A stretch of DNA of 64,000 nucleotides from Riptortus pedestris (lineage: Eukaryota > Arthropoda > Insecta > Hemiptera > Alydidae). Where the stretch lies: the NCBI GenBank assembly GCA_019009955.1, contig CM032233.1, positions 100,157,001 to 100,221,000 of the forward strand, given 5' to 3'. A model generated the notes under the pieces. That model saw only the letters and a program-made list of their open reading frames with translations. It was not told the DNA's origin and searched no databases. A program made the position numbers and the translations under genes. This document shows, in pieces, positions 1 to 11,785 of the stretch (its first letter is position 1; each line of letters starts with the position of its first letter).

Positions 1-660
1 TTCTAGAGCTCGGTCGTGGTTTGCAGAGGCCTCTTCATGGGTCATTCCTCGTACTAAAACGAAAATGCCATCTTGGACAATCACTATGCCTGGTATTCTT
101 TTTAGCTCGGGGCGATGCTTTCGATTGTTGAGATGTCATATTCCATTCACACCATGTCTTAACCAGCACTAGATTACTTTTCCAATCACTCGGGCCTTTC
201 CTTTTTAGTAATCTCATTATTTTTCATCACGTCAGGCTTAATCTTGAATTCATTCCTGAGAGGCACAGGATTGCGGCAAGGTATTTGCTTTACTGGTGGA
301 AAAGTAGAGCCAATGATTAGCTAGCACACAGGCTTTAAGAAACCAACTCCCCTGAAGACGTCATCATACTTAGCCAAGATGTCTTCAGTTTTGCTTGTCT
401 CTTCTAGCTTAGCCTTTGATATACGATGGTTTCAGCTTTGGCTCCGCTATGAAGCTCAACGAAGCCTAATTTTTCAGTGGCGATGGACGAGAGTAATGAC
501 ATCTTCGGACCTGAGTGATTAAAATAGTGAACAACTAACAAAACCGATGTAAAAGCATTCGATTTTTCTTTTTGACTTCCAAACTTATTTCTCCGTTAGG
601 CTTCAAAATCGCTCTACTATAGCTTCGAAGTCTTGTTGAAGACGGATCTAGCTTGGGCAT
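1..660 (-). pseudogene. Decayed Ty3/Gypsy-type retrotransposon pol fragment
   Basis: Reading the minus strand from about 660 down to 1 gives ordered pieces of a Gypsy-class polyprotein. A linker after the protease comes first (PSSTRLRSYSRAILKPNGEI). Next is the segment leading into reverse transcriptase (DILAKYDDVFRGVG), then the RT entry region (PPVKQIPCRNPVPLRNEF followed by SDWKSNLVLVK). After a jump the catalytic-box neighbourhood appears (GIVIVQDG where active enzymes have an aspartate pair), ending in THEEASANHDRALE at the window edge. The motif order and spacing are those of Gypsy pol. In-frame stops, frame changes, a deletion between NLVLVK and the catalytic box and the altered catalytic aspartate show it is dead. 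The 5' part of pol, gag and any LTRs were not found; the element continues off the left edge. The assignment rests on reading motifs by eye. Confidence 0.78.
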
Positions 661-1740
661 GATATCTCCATAAATATATTTTAAGATGCTTTCCTATAAT
701 ACATCCACACCGTATTCACTGTGTAATTGGCAATTCATCTTCCGCTTCTTATAAGTCGTACCTTGCTCATTGACTGATCCATTTTGTTAACTGGTTTATT
801 TAGCAATCGATTGTAACAATTCCTTTGTATTTAACTATCGATATTTAACAGGGACAAGCGTTTGTAGTTTATTCATTTGAGAGAAATCCCTATTTATTTA
901 AGAATTGTTTCGTTTTAGAAAAACTTTCCAGTGACAAGCGAGCTTTAATGTATAAAACATCTTTGAGTCTTAGCCTATTTTAATTTTACTGCTCAAGAAA
1001 TTAGTAGCACCCAATAGAAGGCCTAAACGACTCTTCTGTTCCTAGTTTTACATCGAATTCACTCAAGGCCTTATTAACGTCTTACTTTGGGATAGCTTCA
1101 TATTCTTCAATGAGGGTTTCAGGTTTATTTTAATTAATAAGAGTACTTTTTCTTCTTCATTTTTACCTTCATTGTCACCTGCTATAGGTATTTAAAAAAA
1201 TGTTCCCTACAAAAGAACCATAAAAATCCTTTTAGTTACAATTTTGTAGTCTAGTCTAGTCTTTATTAATTATTTTTTATTTATAAAATAATGTTGCCCC
1301 CTAAATAATAAAAAATGTGGTAATTCAACTACTATGATTTCATTCCTTTATTTTCTTTCTTTTGCCGCAGTAACACCTTGTACGTGTATAATTCCTTCTC
1401 CAGCCTTTTACTTCATTCTAGATGGTTTAATTCCCGCACATTTCAAATTCACGGAAAATTTCCATTCCTACGTCGTTTCCTAAAATCTTTTCACCATCCT
1501 TTCTTTATTCCTTTATTGGTGCCATAATAAGTTTGCTTTCCTGTAAATATTTATTGGCCCTTGGCCCAACCTGTTACCTGATGGTCTAGTGGTCTTTTTC
1601 TTGAAGCTTTCTTTACCATTACCCAGAAGATCTATATAGTCGACCTTCAAGTATTACCGTTGATTTTTTGGTGACAGTATTTTCTTATAATCTTACTTCG
1701 TTGTAGACCCTTCAGCATCATCAGTAAAGTAGTTGGTCAG
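661..1740. other. AT-rich stretch, no gene recognised
   Basis: No long open frame or splice-flanked exon is visible. The part nearest 661 may still belong to the decayed Gypsy element, but I could not find a protease or gag motif. The remainder is T-rich, low-complexity DNA. Confidence 0.5.
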
Positions 1741-1850
1741 GGCCACTAAAAGTTGGGAGGGGTGGGGAGGGGGGGGAGGGTGATGCTGGCTAATTGGTTT
1801 GTGTAATGAAAATTTTAGGGACCATTGAAATAAACAAGCAGTGGTTTTTA

Positions 1851-1975
1851 ACAGATTTCCCTTAAGGGAAATCAGCTATTGAGGTCGTAATCATGACGCG
1901 ATTTTTGATATTTGTATGGAATGTCCATCGATCCTATCTAGTAGATGACGAAAATGAGGTCCGTTCAAAACTGTA
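1851..1975 (+). mobile_element. Helentron-like (HINE) element, 5' end fragment
   Basis: Carries the family 5' start (CAGATTTCCCTTAAGGGAAA) and then the conserved blocks GAGGTCGTAATCATGACGCG, GTCCATCGATCCTA and GATGACGAAAATGAGGTCCG. It breaks off just where the microsatellite normally begins. A G-rich tract at 1750-1785 lies just upstream but in the wrong order for an intact copy. Non-autonomous, no coding capacity. Confidence 0.8.
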
Positions 1976-3160
1976 TACAGTAAGTGGATGATATACTAAT
2001 AAAATTTCGTGTGTTCTTATACCTAATCGTATTTAATTTCTCAACTTTTATCTTAAAATTATTTTTTTTTTTTTTTGCAAATCTTTTTTTTGGTCCTTGG
2101 TTTGGCGCCCCTAAAGGATGGCGCCGGTGTGCATTGGACACATTGCACATATGGTAGCGGGGGGCCTGAATATAATTGACTGTTTGTATAACTGTAGCGT
2201 ATGCAAGCCTTCAATGAACTCTGACTTAATTGTTTAATGTTCCTTTCTAGTGGAGTGAAGATCTTAGATGAGAGTTAGGCGGTAGTTGCAGCAGCTGCTT
2301 CTTGTTGCAGCATTACCAAACCGAGTTACGGGGCACTGGTTCATACACTTGCCAACAGATAGCATATATGATTATCGCTGGATCGAAATCCATTACTTCT
2401 ATCGAAGGTTGAACATCCTCCCTTCAATGTAAGCCCTGATGCCACCGCAGAACATGCTGACAAACCTCGAAAAAGATCTTTTGTCCGACACAGTCCTTCC
2501 ACACAAATGTACTAAATAACTAATTAATTCATTAGGACAAGGCCTATAGTCCTTTTAGTATTTGGGCCTCTACTACAATAACTACTGGCTGTAATGCATC
2601 TAGCAATATTGATCATTTATTCTGTAACAGGTCTTCCTGATGCCAAAGGAGAGGTAATGCACATCATCATCATTCTCATATGCCTTTTTAAGTTTTGCCT
2701 AAAGTATATAGAGTAGAAATGATCTTTTGTTGGTCATCATAAGTCTGTATCGCGAATTGCTTGCACTGCCAATGTGTATTTCGATTATTTTATTTATCAA
2801 AAAACTCGAGTATCGTTGAGAATGGTCGAGTCCGAGGCCAGGACTATTAAAACGACCACATATGTCCAACGAGACATATGAATCTTTTTTTATAAATGGC
2901 GCCAGGCACAAGTACTGAGTCATTGTTCAAAGCATCACCTCTCAACGAGTTTTGGTGCAGAATCCGTGATGAATATCCAATGCTTGCCAAAAAGGCCCCT
3001 AATGTTCTGGTCCCAAACAAAATACCTCAATAGATTGGACTCCGAACCTGATATGAGACTCTTCTATCAACAAATTTATGAAAAATAAATAAAAACAGTT
3101 TCATACCTCTCACTAGATTTGTTTTCTCTTCTTTTATTATATTTGTTATGTTATAAGTAA
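1976..3160. other. AT-rich stretch, no gene recognised
   Basis: Contains a poly-T run near 2060-2090 and an 8-bp inverted repeat (catatgtc/gacatatg) at 2859-2880. Short open frames here show no recognised motif. Nothing else is supported. Confidence 0.5.
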
Positions 3161-3169
3161 CTGTAACAT

Positions 3170-3223
3170 TGTGTTCTTTACTAATAATCATAATACAAAT
3201 TATGATTATTAGTAAAGAACACA
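3170..3223. repeat. Perfect 25-bp inverted repeat with 4-nt loop
   Basis: The arm at 3170-3194 is exactly reverse-complementary to 3199-3223, separated by acaa. The arms are AT-rich. It could be a small foldback element, a replication-slippage palindrome or a transcribed hairpin. It is too short and perfect to class further. Confidence 0.9.
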
Positions 3224-4087
3224 TACATAGACATTTTTGTTTTATGTTAGAGTTCCATCAAGTATTTCGATTTCCAAAAAGGTTCCGTCATCAAAAAAGT
3301 TTGAGAACCGCTGCTCTATCACATTGGTATTAGACTCGCAACTCAAGCCTTCCTTTTAACTTATCCACTGAGGCCAGGAGATTTCCTTTGGAACTATGAA
3401 GTATATTTGCAGTAAGAAATATTTGCAGAAAATGTAACATAGTATTATAACTTTAATCAAGACAACAAACAACGGAAAGAAAGCGTTATCCCTTTAACAT
3501 TTATTCCCTAATTTCCAAATTTAATATTGATCTCCCACCCATTCTGCAAAATGGAAATTAATCGCTAGAAACATGACTACTACCTCTTTCCAATATTATT
3601 CTGGCTATCACCAAATAACTGAAAAAGGAAAAAAAAAATAGCAGTCAGGGGACTGCCGGTAGAAGTGAAAACTCCTTTAGCTTTGATCGCTCAATTTTGG
3701 CATTGCTGAGAAATTTTTTTTACGAAGTCTTATTTTAAAAATATTTTTAGTTATTTATCAATAAGTAACAGTTATGTTCTATTTTACATGAAAAAATGAA
3801 ATGACAAAAATAATAGTGATAAAAAAAAATAATGTACCACGAATTGTTTTATTTATCAATATAAAATACTATACATAATTATTTCAGTTATTTTACATAA
3901 AAGAAAAAAAATACATTTCAGAATTATTACAAATGCTTTACAAAAATAAGTTAAGTACACTCAGAAAAATCAATTTCTATCCATAATTTCAACAACTCTT
4001 GCACCATCATCACTGCCAGCATCATCACCAGTTTCTAAAACTGATACAATCGGTATATGGTAGCTAAAGTAGGATACAAACAGTTTT

Positions 4088-4166
4088 GATTCGAATTTAT
4101 TTAAATATCGGAATTTATTTAAATATTCGAATTTATTTATTTAAATATTCGAATTTATTTAAACTT
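4088..4166. repeat. Short tandem repeat of a TCGAATTTATTTAAATA-type unit
   Basis: Four or so imperfect copies of an AT-rich unit of about 17-22 bp follow one another inside the TIR-bounded region, differing by point changes and an extra TTTA. Confidence 0.75.
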
Positions 4167-4329
4167 CGGATTAAAATATCTATGAAAGTAAAAATGGTAG
4201 ATATATAGTATCTGTAAACGAAATGATGCTGGTTTTGTCCTCTTTAAAATGGTATGCGAACGAAAACTCTAGCTAATTTGGTTCAGGAGTTATGAAGAAA
4301 AGAAGCTCCTTTAGCTTTGAGTTGAGTAC

Positions 4330-4360
4330 TAGCGGTGGCGGTGGCGGTAGCGGTGTCGCG
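4330..4360. repeat. GGTGGC-type hexanucleotide run
   Basis: Runs of GGTGGCGGTGGCGGTAGCGG stand out as GC-rich within AT-rich DNA. It is too short to be a coding domain and no open frame around it looks real. Confidence 0.6.
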
Positions 4361-4440
4361 ATTTCATACTTTTTTCCTCTCCCGCAAATGCTTCCTTACG
4401 GGGTGCACAACGTGCCTAAAGAAGTTTTCACTTCAAAAAG

Positions 4441-5069
4441 CTTTTAGTTACAAATATAAGAGTTAGAATATATGCATCAAGGTCTTAATATATTCACTGA
4501 CTATTATTTTCTGTTTTGGGATCTGTTAAAATATGGATAGATTTGGTTCTGCAGTGCTCTACGCCTCTATGGGGTACATGCTTTCTCTTAATAGAATGTG
4601 TTGCAGTTCTATGACTGAATTATAAGGATCATCTAAACCGTTGAAAGCAATTAGTTTTCACAGCAGTAAAGTACTAATATTCCCCGACTCATTGTATCAG
4701 TGCTCATGGCCCTCTGTGAACCAGCATTTGATCATCAACAAATCCAAATTATGTATCTCTAATAGACGTTTATGGGGAAAAATAACGTGACCTTCTTGTA
4801 GAATCATAGATATTGAAAAGGAGACGAACTTGGTGACTTTTATTTTCTGGCTTACCTGAAGATCTCATTTTCTATGTAAGGCAAACCACATGGAATTGTT
4901 GGCAGTCGATATGGCAGCAAACAAAAGATAATATATTATGTGAAAGTCAAAAGTTTATTATGGAGAAAATCAATACGTAATTACAGAAAGCATGAGGTGG
5001 CTCAGACCAAATTTGGCATTAGGGCTAACAATTTCCAATGAATCATCCCCGATAAAAATAATTAATGAA
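4441..5069. other. AT-rich stretch, no gene recognised
   Basis: No open frame with protein-like composition, no splice-bounded exon and no recognised repeat family. Confidence 0.5.
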
Positions 5070-5735
5070 AGAGTCAGTCACACAGGTGCTGCGTATATGT
5101 ACCGGAATAGTAAGCCGATGTTTTCATCTTAAATTAGATTTCCTATTTCTCCACTAATAATTAATTAGCCTATGAAGCCATAACATTAAATTTAGTTTGG
5201 ACATGAGACGATTAGTGATACAATTCAAATACAAAATCCCATGAGTAGGAGTGGGGGACACCGAACGCTGAAACAAAGAATACAAATAAATCGCTTAGTA
5301 TTCAAATTAGAGAAGTGGTATATAGAAGAAACATTGTTGGGCATTAAATGTTTATCAAGATTAATTATATAACATTTTTCAGTCTGACTCATAATAACAG
5401 AGAGATTTCGAATTTATTTTTTAATTTTAACCTACTCGAAACCAGCCTTATTGGTCCTTACTGCCATTAACAAATGTCGTCTTTAGCTTTATCAGAATCC
5501 TCGTAAATTCGGTCAAGTGAATATTGGGCTCTGAAGAAATATAATTATTGAGCAAGAAATGCAAATATCTCGGTTAATAGTCGATATAGAGAAAACATTT
5601 ACGACAGTTAAATTCGCAATACGATTGTTCCTATACAATTTTTCAAACTGACTCATACTAATGGAGATATTTTGAATTTTCGCTTCCCCCCCCCCGCCTA
5701 AACCCCCTTCTTTAAGGAAATCTGTCAAGTGTTTC
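5070..5735 (-). mobile_element. Helentron-like element, diverged, long subtype
   Basis: Begins with a degenerate terminal hairpin (GAGTCAGTCACACAGGTGCTGCG, two short parts of the family 3' end on the minus strand). It then holds two successive copies of the internal module: 'isolated C-run after a GAGATTTCGAA block', at 5230-5500 and again at 5560-5710, the latter ending in a CCCCCCCCC tract. The 5' end and microsatellite are missing. The duplication of the internal module marks the long subtype also seen at 18675-19603. Confidence 0.6.
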
Positions 5736-5740
5736 ACCAT

Positions 5741-6435
5741 GGGCTAAATATTGTTCTGGAAATTAACTCTTTATTGTTTAGGGTCTGTAAATAAAAGTAA
5801 ATCTATATTGTGGGGAGTTATATATATTTCTTGTTGAATAACTTTTATTATTTTTATTTTTCTCAAATCTAACGCATAACGACGGAATCCTCTGAGTACA
5901 AATATTATAATACCGAGGGATAGATGGAAAAGAATTTGGTTCAAGTTAGGTATCTGAAATACCTACTTCTGGGTCGGACAAGAAATCTTGAAGCGGTGGC
6001 CCCCAGGTATGCCATTCTCGGGGATCTTTCCTCGAGCCAACATTTTATCCCACACAAATATATTCCCAGATTGAATCCTTTCCCCACATGAGATTGAAAT
6101 AATATTTAATCATCCGTGAATCTGTGAGTATTAAAGACAATGTTGCACAAATTAGATTTTAAGTTTCTTAAGCTGGGGAGTGTAGTAAGAAGTAACCATC
6201 CAAAGTTATTTTTTTAAAGTTTGATCTTTAAGTTTTTCCAAGTAAAGTTTCTTTAACTATACATGTTAACTCCTCAATCTAAAATTGACGACAATATCAT
6301 AAAACGTAGTTGCATGCATCTCATATAGAAGAGATTTGTTGAAAACAATATTGGCTATTTAAGCTTGGAAAAAGACGTTTCATGATATATTCGCTTATTT
6401 TTTGAGTGCTATGACTAAAAGAGGAGATTTACAGA
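5741..6435. other. AT-rich stretch, no gene recognised
   Basis: No exon-like or repeat-family signal identified between the two Helentron-like fragments. Confidence 0.5.
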
Positions 6436-6439
6436 AGGT

Positions 6440-6647
6440 TGATAATTAAAAACATCTCAGTTAATACTCAACATCACAACATTTATAGAAAATTAAATTT
6501 ACCACAAGATGGCTATATACGATTTTTCGTATCATAGTAACGGACATTGTTTTGAATTTTCTATTTTCTCCTCCTCTAATCCCCCTCTCCCTCCTGTCCG
6601 ATGCCAGCCGTTGAGTTTGGTAACGATCAAACCATATTTGCGACCAG

Positions 6648-6707
<60 letters not shown>

Positions 6708-6715
6708 TATACATA
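6440..6715 (-). mobile_element. Helentron-like element fragment with (CA)n core
   Basis: Minus-strand order: ATCTCAGTTAATACTCAA, ATTTTTCGTATCATAGTAACG, a pyrimidine-rich tract (the C-rich strand of the family G-tract), GAGTTTGGTAACGATCAAA and GCGACC. It then runs into a (CA)n array at 6651-6705 in place of the usual (TA)n. Both termini are absent. Open frames translating as HTHTHT or VCVCVC across it are microsatellite artefacts. Confidence 0.75.
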
Positions 6716-6969
6716 TATGTATGTGAAGAAATGTTTCGAAAGACTACGTCACAAATACAACCCTTAGAACTTCTCTTGAAACAGACCTCACAGTGAGGTA
6801 AATTGGGTGTAATAAATTACAAAATTTGGCTTCCATTTAGAGAAGAATTTACATATTTCCCCCGTTTATTAAAATAAAAATTCCAAAAATATGAAATATT
6901 CATAGAATTTCAAAATCCTAAAGTTATAACGATTCTAATAATGACTCTTGGATTTAAAGGTATAGCAAC

Positions 6970-7420
6970 TAGACATTTCGTAGATAGGAGTGAAGGATAG
7001 GGGATGGTGAGGCGGGGGTGGATTGGAAGGGGCGGAAGGGGGTGTTGAGCCATATCGACCCGGTGGGAGGGGGCCGGGTCAATGCAGACTGCAGTATTCT
7101 CCAACCAGCCGCCAACCACGCTAGTCCGATAGCTCTGCCCGCTCTCTTCGAGCTAACCAGCTGCTATGATCTCTTCCGTCTAGGCAACTGCTCTCCTTAG
7201 ACAACACACAACGCATCACAACAACTCTTAAGACATCATGATCGGAACCTTTTGGAACCTTTGTCGAGCCTGCCCTTCCATGCCTGTCGATAAGGTACAT
7301 ACAAATTGACATTTTACGATGTGCTATACTGTTATACTTATTTTCTAAAGCTTTATTCTTTAGACAACAAGCCAAAGTGGAAGCCCCGAGTAGGTCACAT
7401 CTTAATCCACCCTTCACTAG
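6970..7420. other. GC-richer island without recognised gene
   Basis: A purine-rich block (GGCGGGGGTGGATTGGAAGG and similar) leads into a stretch with noticeably higher GC than its surroundings. All six frames have short open stretches, up to 98 codons on the minus strand, with no recognisable domain and no clear splice sites. It could be a degraded exon, a promoter-like island or a transposon fragment. I do not assign a function. Confidence 0.35.
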
Positions 7421-7868
7421 ATGCCGGCTGTCGTCTGATTAATTCCACAAGAAGTGATACTATCACACTGCAGTAACCTTTTCTAGTATACAATAGTTGA
7501 CTTATGTATTGTACCTTATTGATCTTCGAGTACACCTGGCAGGTGCTTTGGATGCCTTTATTGTGGTTTTCGTTCAATCTTCAAGCCACAATATTTGTAG
7601 TCCTCAACGATCAGCCAGTGGCAAAAGCCTTTACCGTAATGTGTAACAATGACCGTTTTTTTCTATTTTTGAATGCAGAGGAGACAAGATAATGTTAAGT
7701 CATTTCGCCTTTACTACTAATTAATGTAAAATCAACCGGCACTAAGAAACAATAAGGTATTATATTTCTTCCTATGGGGTTTCTGTAGGAAGTATTTCTT
7801 GAGGACAGAATATAACACCATTTCGTATACATATAAAAAACCACATAAAAGGGCAGCTAATTAGATAC

Positions 7869-7870
<2 letters not shown>

Positions 7871-7930
<60 letters not shown>

Positions 7931-7955
7931 CCACACACACACACACACACACACA
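7871..7955. repeat. (TA)n-(CA)n compound microsatellite
   Basis: A pure TA run passes directly into a CA run with a single interrupting C-rich position. No Helentron-like sequence flanks it on either side, so it stands alone. Confidence 0.95.
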
Positions 7956-9464
7956 GAATCGATTTGACTCCTGAATGTTAAAAATAATCAATAATACAAA
8001 TCTATATCTTTCATTTTCAAAATTTCATCTCTGAAGTACCTGCCTATCTTCAAGATTTCTCGTGATTTGAAACTATATGCAACAGAATAGACCAGTTGGA
8101 CTCATGGAATTCACTGGGAAAATTACTTGGAGTTCTGTTAAATAGGGTTCGAAAATTTAAGTTTAAAGTTTGAAATGTTTTTGAGTACCATTTTCAGTAA
8201 AACAAATGGCTGATTGGCGAAGTGGCCGTTTGAGAGGGTCTATGATCAATAGATTCGAGCTGGGCTCTTGCTACAGGCAGCCCCCCTCCACCTTCGCATT
8301 ACTATAACTAACCAAATAATTTCAAATAGAATCCATTTTTATACATTTCATCTATGAACTCTCTTAATGATAGCATATTGATTTAAAGGACTTAAGACTT
8401 TGTAAACTGACTGATAAAAGAAGAATAAATTAATGGTTTGATGTATATGAAACATAAACTTCTGCGATTCATATTTTAGCTATAATAATTATTAACCAAT
8501 TATAAGTGCTTATTTATTGTTTTTTTGAGTAATAATTTCTCCATATAGATGATAATATCATATTTTTTTTGTCTAGGTTTTATATATAGATTAATGAGTG
8601 CAGAATATTTGAAAGTTTTTAATGAGCAGGTGTACGAACAAATTTTCAATTTTTCGACATATATTATTTCTTCTTCAGGGTTGTCAACAATACAGATCTA
8701 GTTTTACACAACTCAATAGTGCTATTTACATAGGAATAAATGTTTGTAACTTGTCAAATTTGAGTTTGAAGTCTTGGAAGAGAAGCACTCATATTCACAC
8801 CACCCTGTAGTCAATTTTTCCTTGTATATTTCCATGCTTCATATAATTAAACAATAAAAATATTTTAAATTTATTTTTACCAATGATAAACGTATTTTGT
8901 AATATTGGAACCTAGACCTTTACACAGTATAAACGTATAATGAGTAACATCAAGCAATGATGCTGCTCTCTTGTCATGGAGGTGGTGGAGGCCGCGTGTA
9001 GTGATTTCAATCGCCAGATTTGGCAATAGTATTCATAGTATATGATATTGTTGTTTTGAATGAAAATATAAAATAAAATATGAAACTGGACAAAATATCG
9101 AGACACTATGAGATAAAATGTTCACTTATCCCTTTCAGTTATGTGTTCACACAAACAAACCACACACTAACACTCAGGGAAGGAATCGTATTCAAACTTT
9201 CCATACTTCTTTTTTTCTATTTTCTTTTCTTTCTTCAGTATTTTTTGAGTGTTATATGTTGCTCTGTTCTGAGCAATGTTTCATTGCTGTTATTGCCATA
9301 TATTCTTTTAAGACTGCCATTCTGGAGTCCGTAATTTTGAAGTTATTGTAATTTAATAAATAATAAAAATTAAATATTTTTACAAATAACACAATGGTTA
9401 TTGATTACTAGGCATAGAATTAAAATAATTGAACCAAAACACACACGCACACACAGACACTATA

Positions 9465-9504
<40 letters not shown>

Positions 9505-10700
9505 GATATGTACATGTTCATCATCTTGATTCTTATAAACCGGATATCCGTTTATCGTTTTGTAGATCGAAATTTGTAGATCTATTATTGCAAAATAGTG
9601 GTTAAGGTTATGGGGCATGGGACGACGGAAACACCAAAAATGGTAGTTTCACAGCTTTGTACTCGAGATACAGAAAATATTATAGAGCCATTTTTCTTTA
9701 TCATAGACTGATTTAAAAATTTGGAACAATAAAATATTTCCTCCTATGCATTGAAACAGAAATATTTACGAGTCTTTTTTACCTCCCTTACTACCCCTAC
9801 TATGAGTGAGCTCTACATGGTCTGACAAATTCATAAGTTTGTCTACCCTTTTAAAATGTTTCATAAATATCAATCATAAATCTGAAATTGTTGAGGTACA
9901 GTGGTATAAGTGTATTTCCTTCCGGATATTGAATCCTTAAAAAAAGTAAATGATGGGGAGTAGACATGTTTATTGCATCGGCGGAATTTTATTTATTTAT
10001 TTTTACAAACATGCAGCTAAAACTATCATGAAACATTATATAATTATTTATATTTATTTACTTCAACGCACATAATCATAGCGTACTTAATGCTTCTTTT
10101 TTTTATAAGTTTTACTGTGTTCGAACTTCTGTAAACAAGGAATATAATATTACTGGTATAAGGATTGGGGGTTCAAACACCATCATGGGCCTTCATCAGC
10201 GAGCTCTTGTTGAAGATTGTCGAGAAATTGATCACGATACAATAGGATTCATGCTTTCTTTTTTAATACTTCTTGATAATAATATTTCAAATTTTATTAT
10301 ATTTATTTTCAATTTATATTTAATGAAAACAACCGTATAACAAAGTGCTGAGAATTGGTTGTTTTACATCAAAAAGCTCAATTAAGAAAATAAATTGTAT
10401 AAAATGTAGGCTTTTGTAAAAGGAATAATAAATAAATGGCCCTTCTCATTTAATTATTTTTTACCAATGCGAATATTATTTTAAAAGCTGTTTCATTAGC
10501 TTGATGACAGATAAAATTTGAAACACCAGAATCTAACATAACAGAATGAATCGTGATCCTATTCAATGTCAACAGTTTTTGTAACTTAAAAAGATGTTGA
10601 ATGACAATGTAGAAGAAGAAAGCCATTACGGTTGATTTAAATCACTAAAGTAGGCTCGATTTCATGCTGTATCAAATACTGAAATAACTGACCTAAATGC
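7956..10700. other. AT-rich stretch with microsatellites, no gene recognised
   Basis: Holds a short CA/TA compound repeat at 9440-9500. A tRNA-like fragment around 8208-8290 has a TGGCGAAGTGG A-box-like motif and GATTCGAG, too weak to call. Another weak B-box-like motif (GGGGTTCAAACACC) lies near 10168-10181. Otherwise it is unique AT-rich DNA. Confidence 0.5.
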
Positions 10701-10835
10701 TAATTATATGAAAGAACTCGTTAAAATAAAATATCTCGCAGTTTCGAAAGTGCGCCCCATTAAATATCATACTAATTCTATACGAAGAGCGTCCCTGAGC
10801 AGTAACAGAAACCCTAGATGCTGCTGGCTACGCTC

Positions 10836-11275
10836 TTCTCTCAAAAACAGAGAGTGTCTTAACAAGGTCTGCTCGCATCTCTCAAACGGCAGAGAGCATC
10901 CTTGCATGCTCTCCTCGCTTCTCTCAAACGACAGAGAGCGTCCTACCATGCTCTCCACTCTTCTCTCAAACAACAGAGAGCGGCCTGCCATGCTCTCCAC
11001 TCTTCTCTCAAACGACAGAGAGCGTCCTACCATGCTCTCCACTCTTCTCTCAAACGACAGAGAGCGTCCTACCATGCTCTCCACTCTTCTCTCAAACAAC
11101 AGAGAGCGGCCTGCCATGCTCTCCACTCTTCTCTCAAACGACAGAGAGCGTCCTATCATGCTCTCCACTCTTCTCTCAAACAACAGAGAGCGGCCTGCCA
11201 TGCTCTCCTCGCTTCTCTCAAACGACAGAGAGTAACCTGGCATGATCTTTTCGTTTCTCACAAACAACAGAAAGG
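10836..11275. repeat. 42-bp minisatellite, about ten units
   Basis: The unit is TTCTCTCAAACGACAGAGAG followed by CGTCCTACCATGCTCTCCAC and TC. Two main unit variants differ at linked sites (CGAC...CGTCCTACC versus CAAC...CGGCCTGCC) and are interspersed in the order A B A A B A B. Flanking units are more diverged. Because 42 is a multiple of three and the unit lacks stops in several frames, open frames of 137-175 codons exist on both strands. They are periodic by-products with no independent sign of coding. A G-run follows at 11273-11284. Confidence 0.95.
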
Positions 11276-11599
11276 GGGGGGGGGCTTACAAAGATGCCTG
11301 GAAAGAAATTATTAATCCATCCAGGACACATCTTTTATTTGGATACATACGCCGTTAGTAATTAACGTACAGGAGATATTAAATGAAATGAGTTTCATTT
11401 GTTATAGTAATTGAGATATGATAGTGAAAGACAAAGGAGTTTGATTATATAGGATATGTAAACCTAGAATGAAGATAAGATATTTAAAAAAAAGACTTCT
11501 GCTCTATACTTGTATTGATTCCAAACTTAGTGCTGCTATCTGGGGTTCCGACTTTTGTTCTGAGTGAATAGTCTTTATAGCATCCCTGGAGATCCATGA

Positions 11600-11785
11600 A
11601 TTGGTTTTATAGGTAGAATGGCGAATTTGATTCCCGCCTGGGCAATTGGAATTTATTCAGTTACGGAATTCATTGAATAAAATCTTTAGTCCCATCCTGG
11701 CTAGGAAAGGGTAACCTGTAGATAGCTCGTCCCAATTAGCCTTAGTTGCAAAAAGTGGACGTTAATAAATAATTTAATTTAATTA
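11600..11785 (+). mobile_element. tRNA-derived SINE, copy 1 (5' truncated)
   Basis: Shares with 40550-40777 a B-box region (TTTGATTCCCGCCTGGGCAA), a middle block with CATCCTGGCTAGGAAAGGGT, and the tail block CCAATTAGCC...TTGCAAAAAGTGGACGTTAA, followed by an AT-rich tail. The A-box part is degraded. SINEs carry an internal RNA polymerase III promoter and are mobilised by LINE enzymes. Confidence 0.7.

Larger units (their letters stand above)
3641..4434. mobile_element. Possible TIR-bounded DNA element (unclassified)
   Basis: Near-identical inverted motifs bound this region: GAAGTGAAAACTCCTTTAG at 3662-3680 and CTAAAGAAGTTTTCACTTC at 4416-4434, one mismatch in 19. Just outside the left motif is a small perfect hairpin (gcagtc-aggg-gactgc, 3641-3656). 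Inside are AT-rich sequence, a short tandem array (4088-4166), an internal partial repeat of the terminal motif near 4300-4320 (AGCTCCTTTAGCTTTGA) and a GGTGGC-type repeat. I could not define a target-site duplication, so the class and exact ends are unknown. Confidence 0.45.

Noticed and set aside
8205..8310. tRNA gene
   Set aside because: A-box-like and B-box-like words are present, but no cloverleaf with paired acceptor stem could be drawn.
10160..10230. tRNA-like or SINE fragment around GGGGTTCAAACACC
   Set aside because: Only a loose B-box match; no A-box, body or tail similar to the SINE family.
10708..11315. Repeat proteins encoded by the 42-bp minisatellite
   Set aside because: Open frames exist on both strands and in more than one frame because of unit length and composition. 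No start context, domain or splice evidence favours one.
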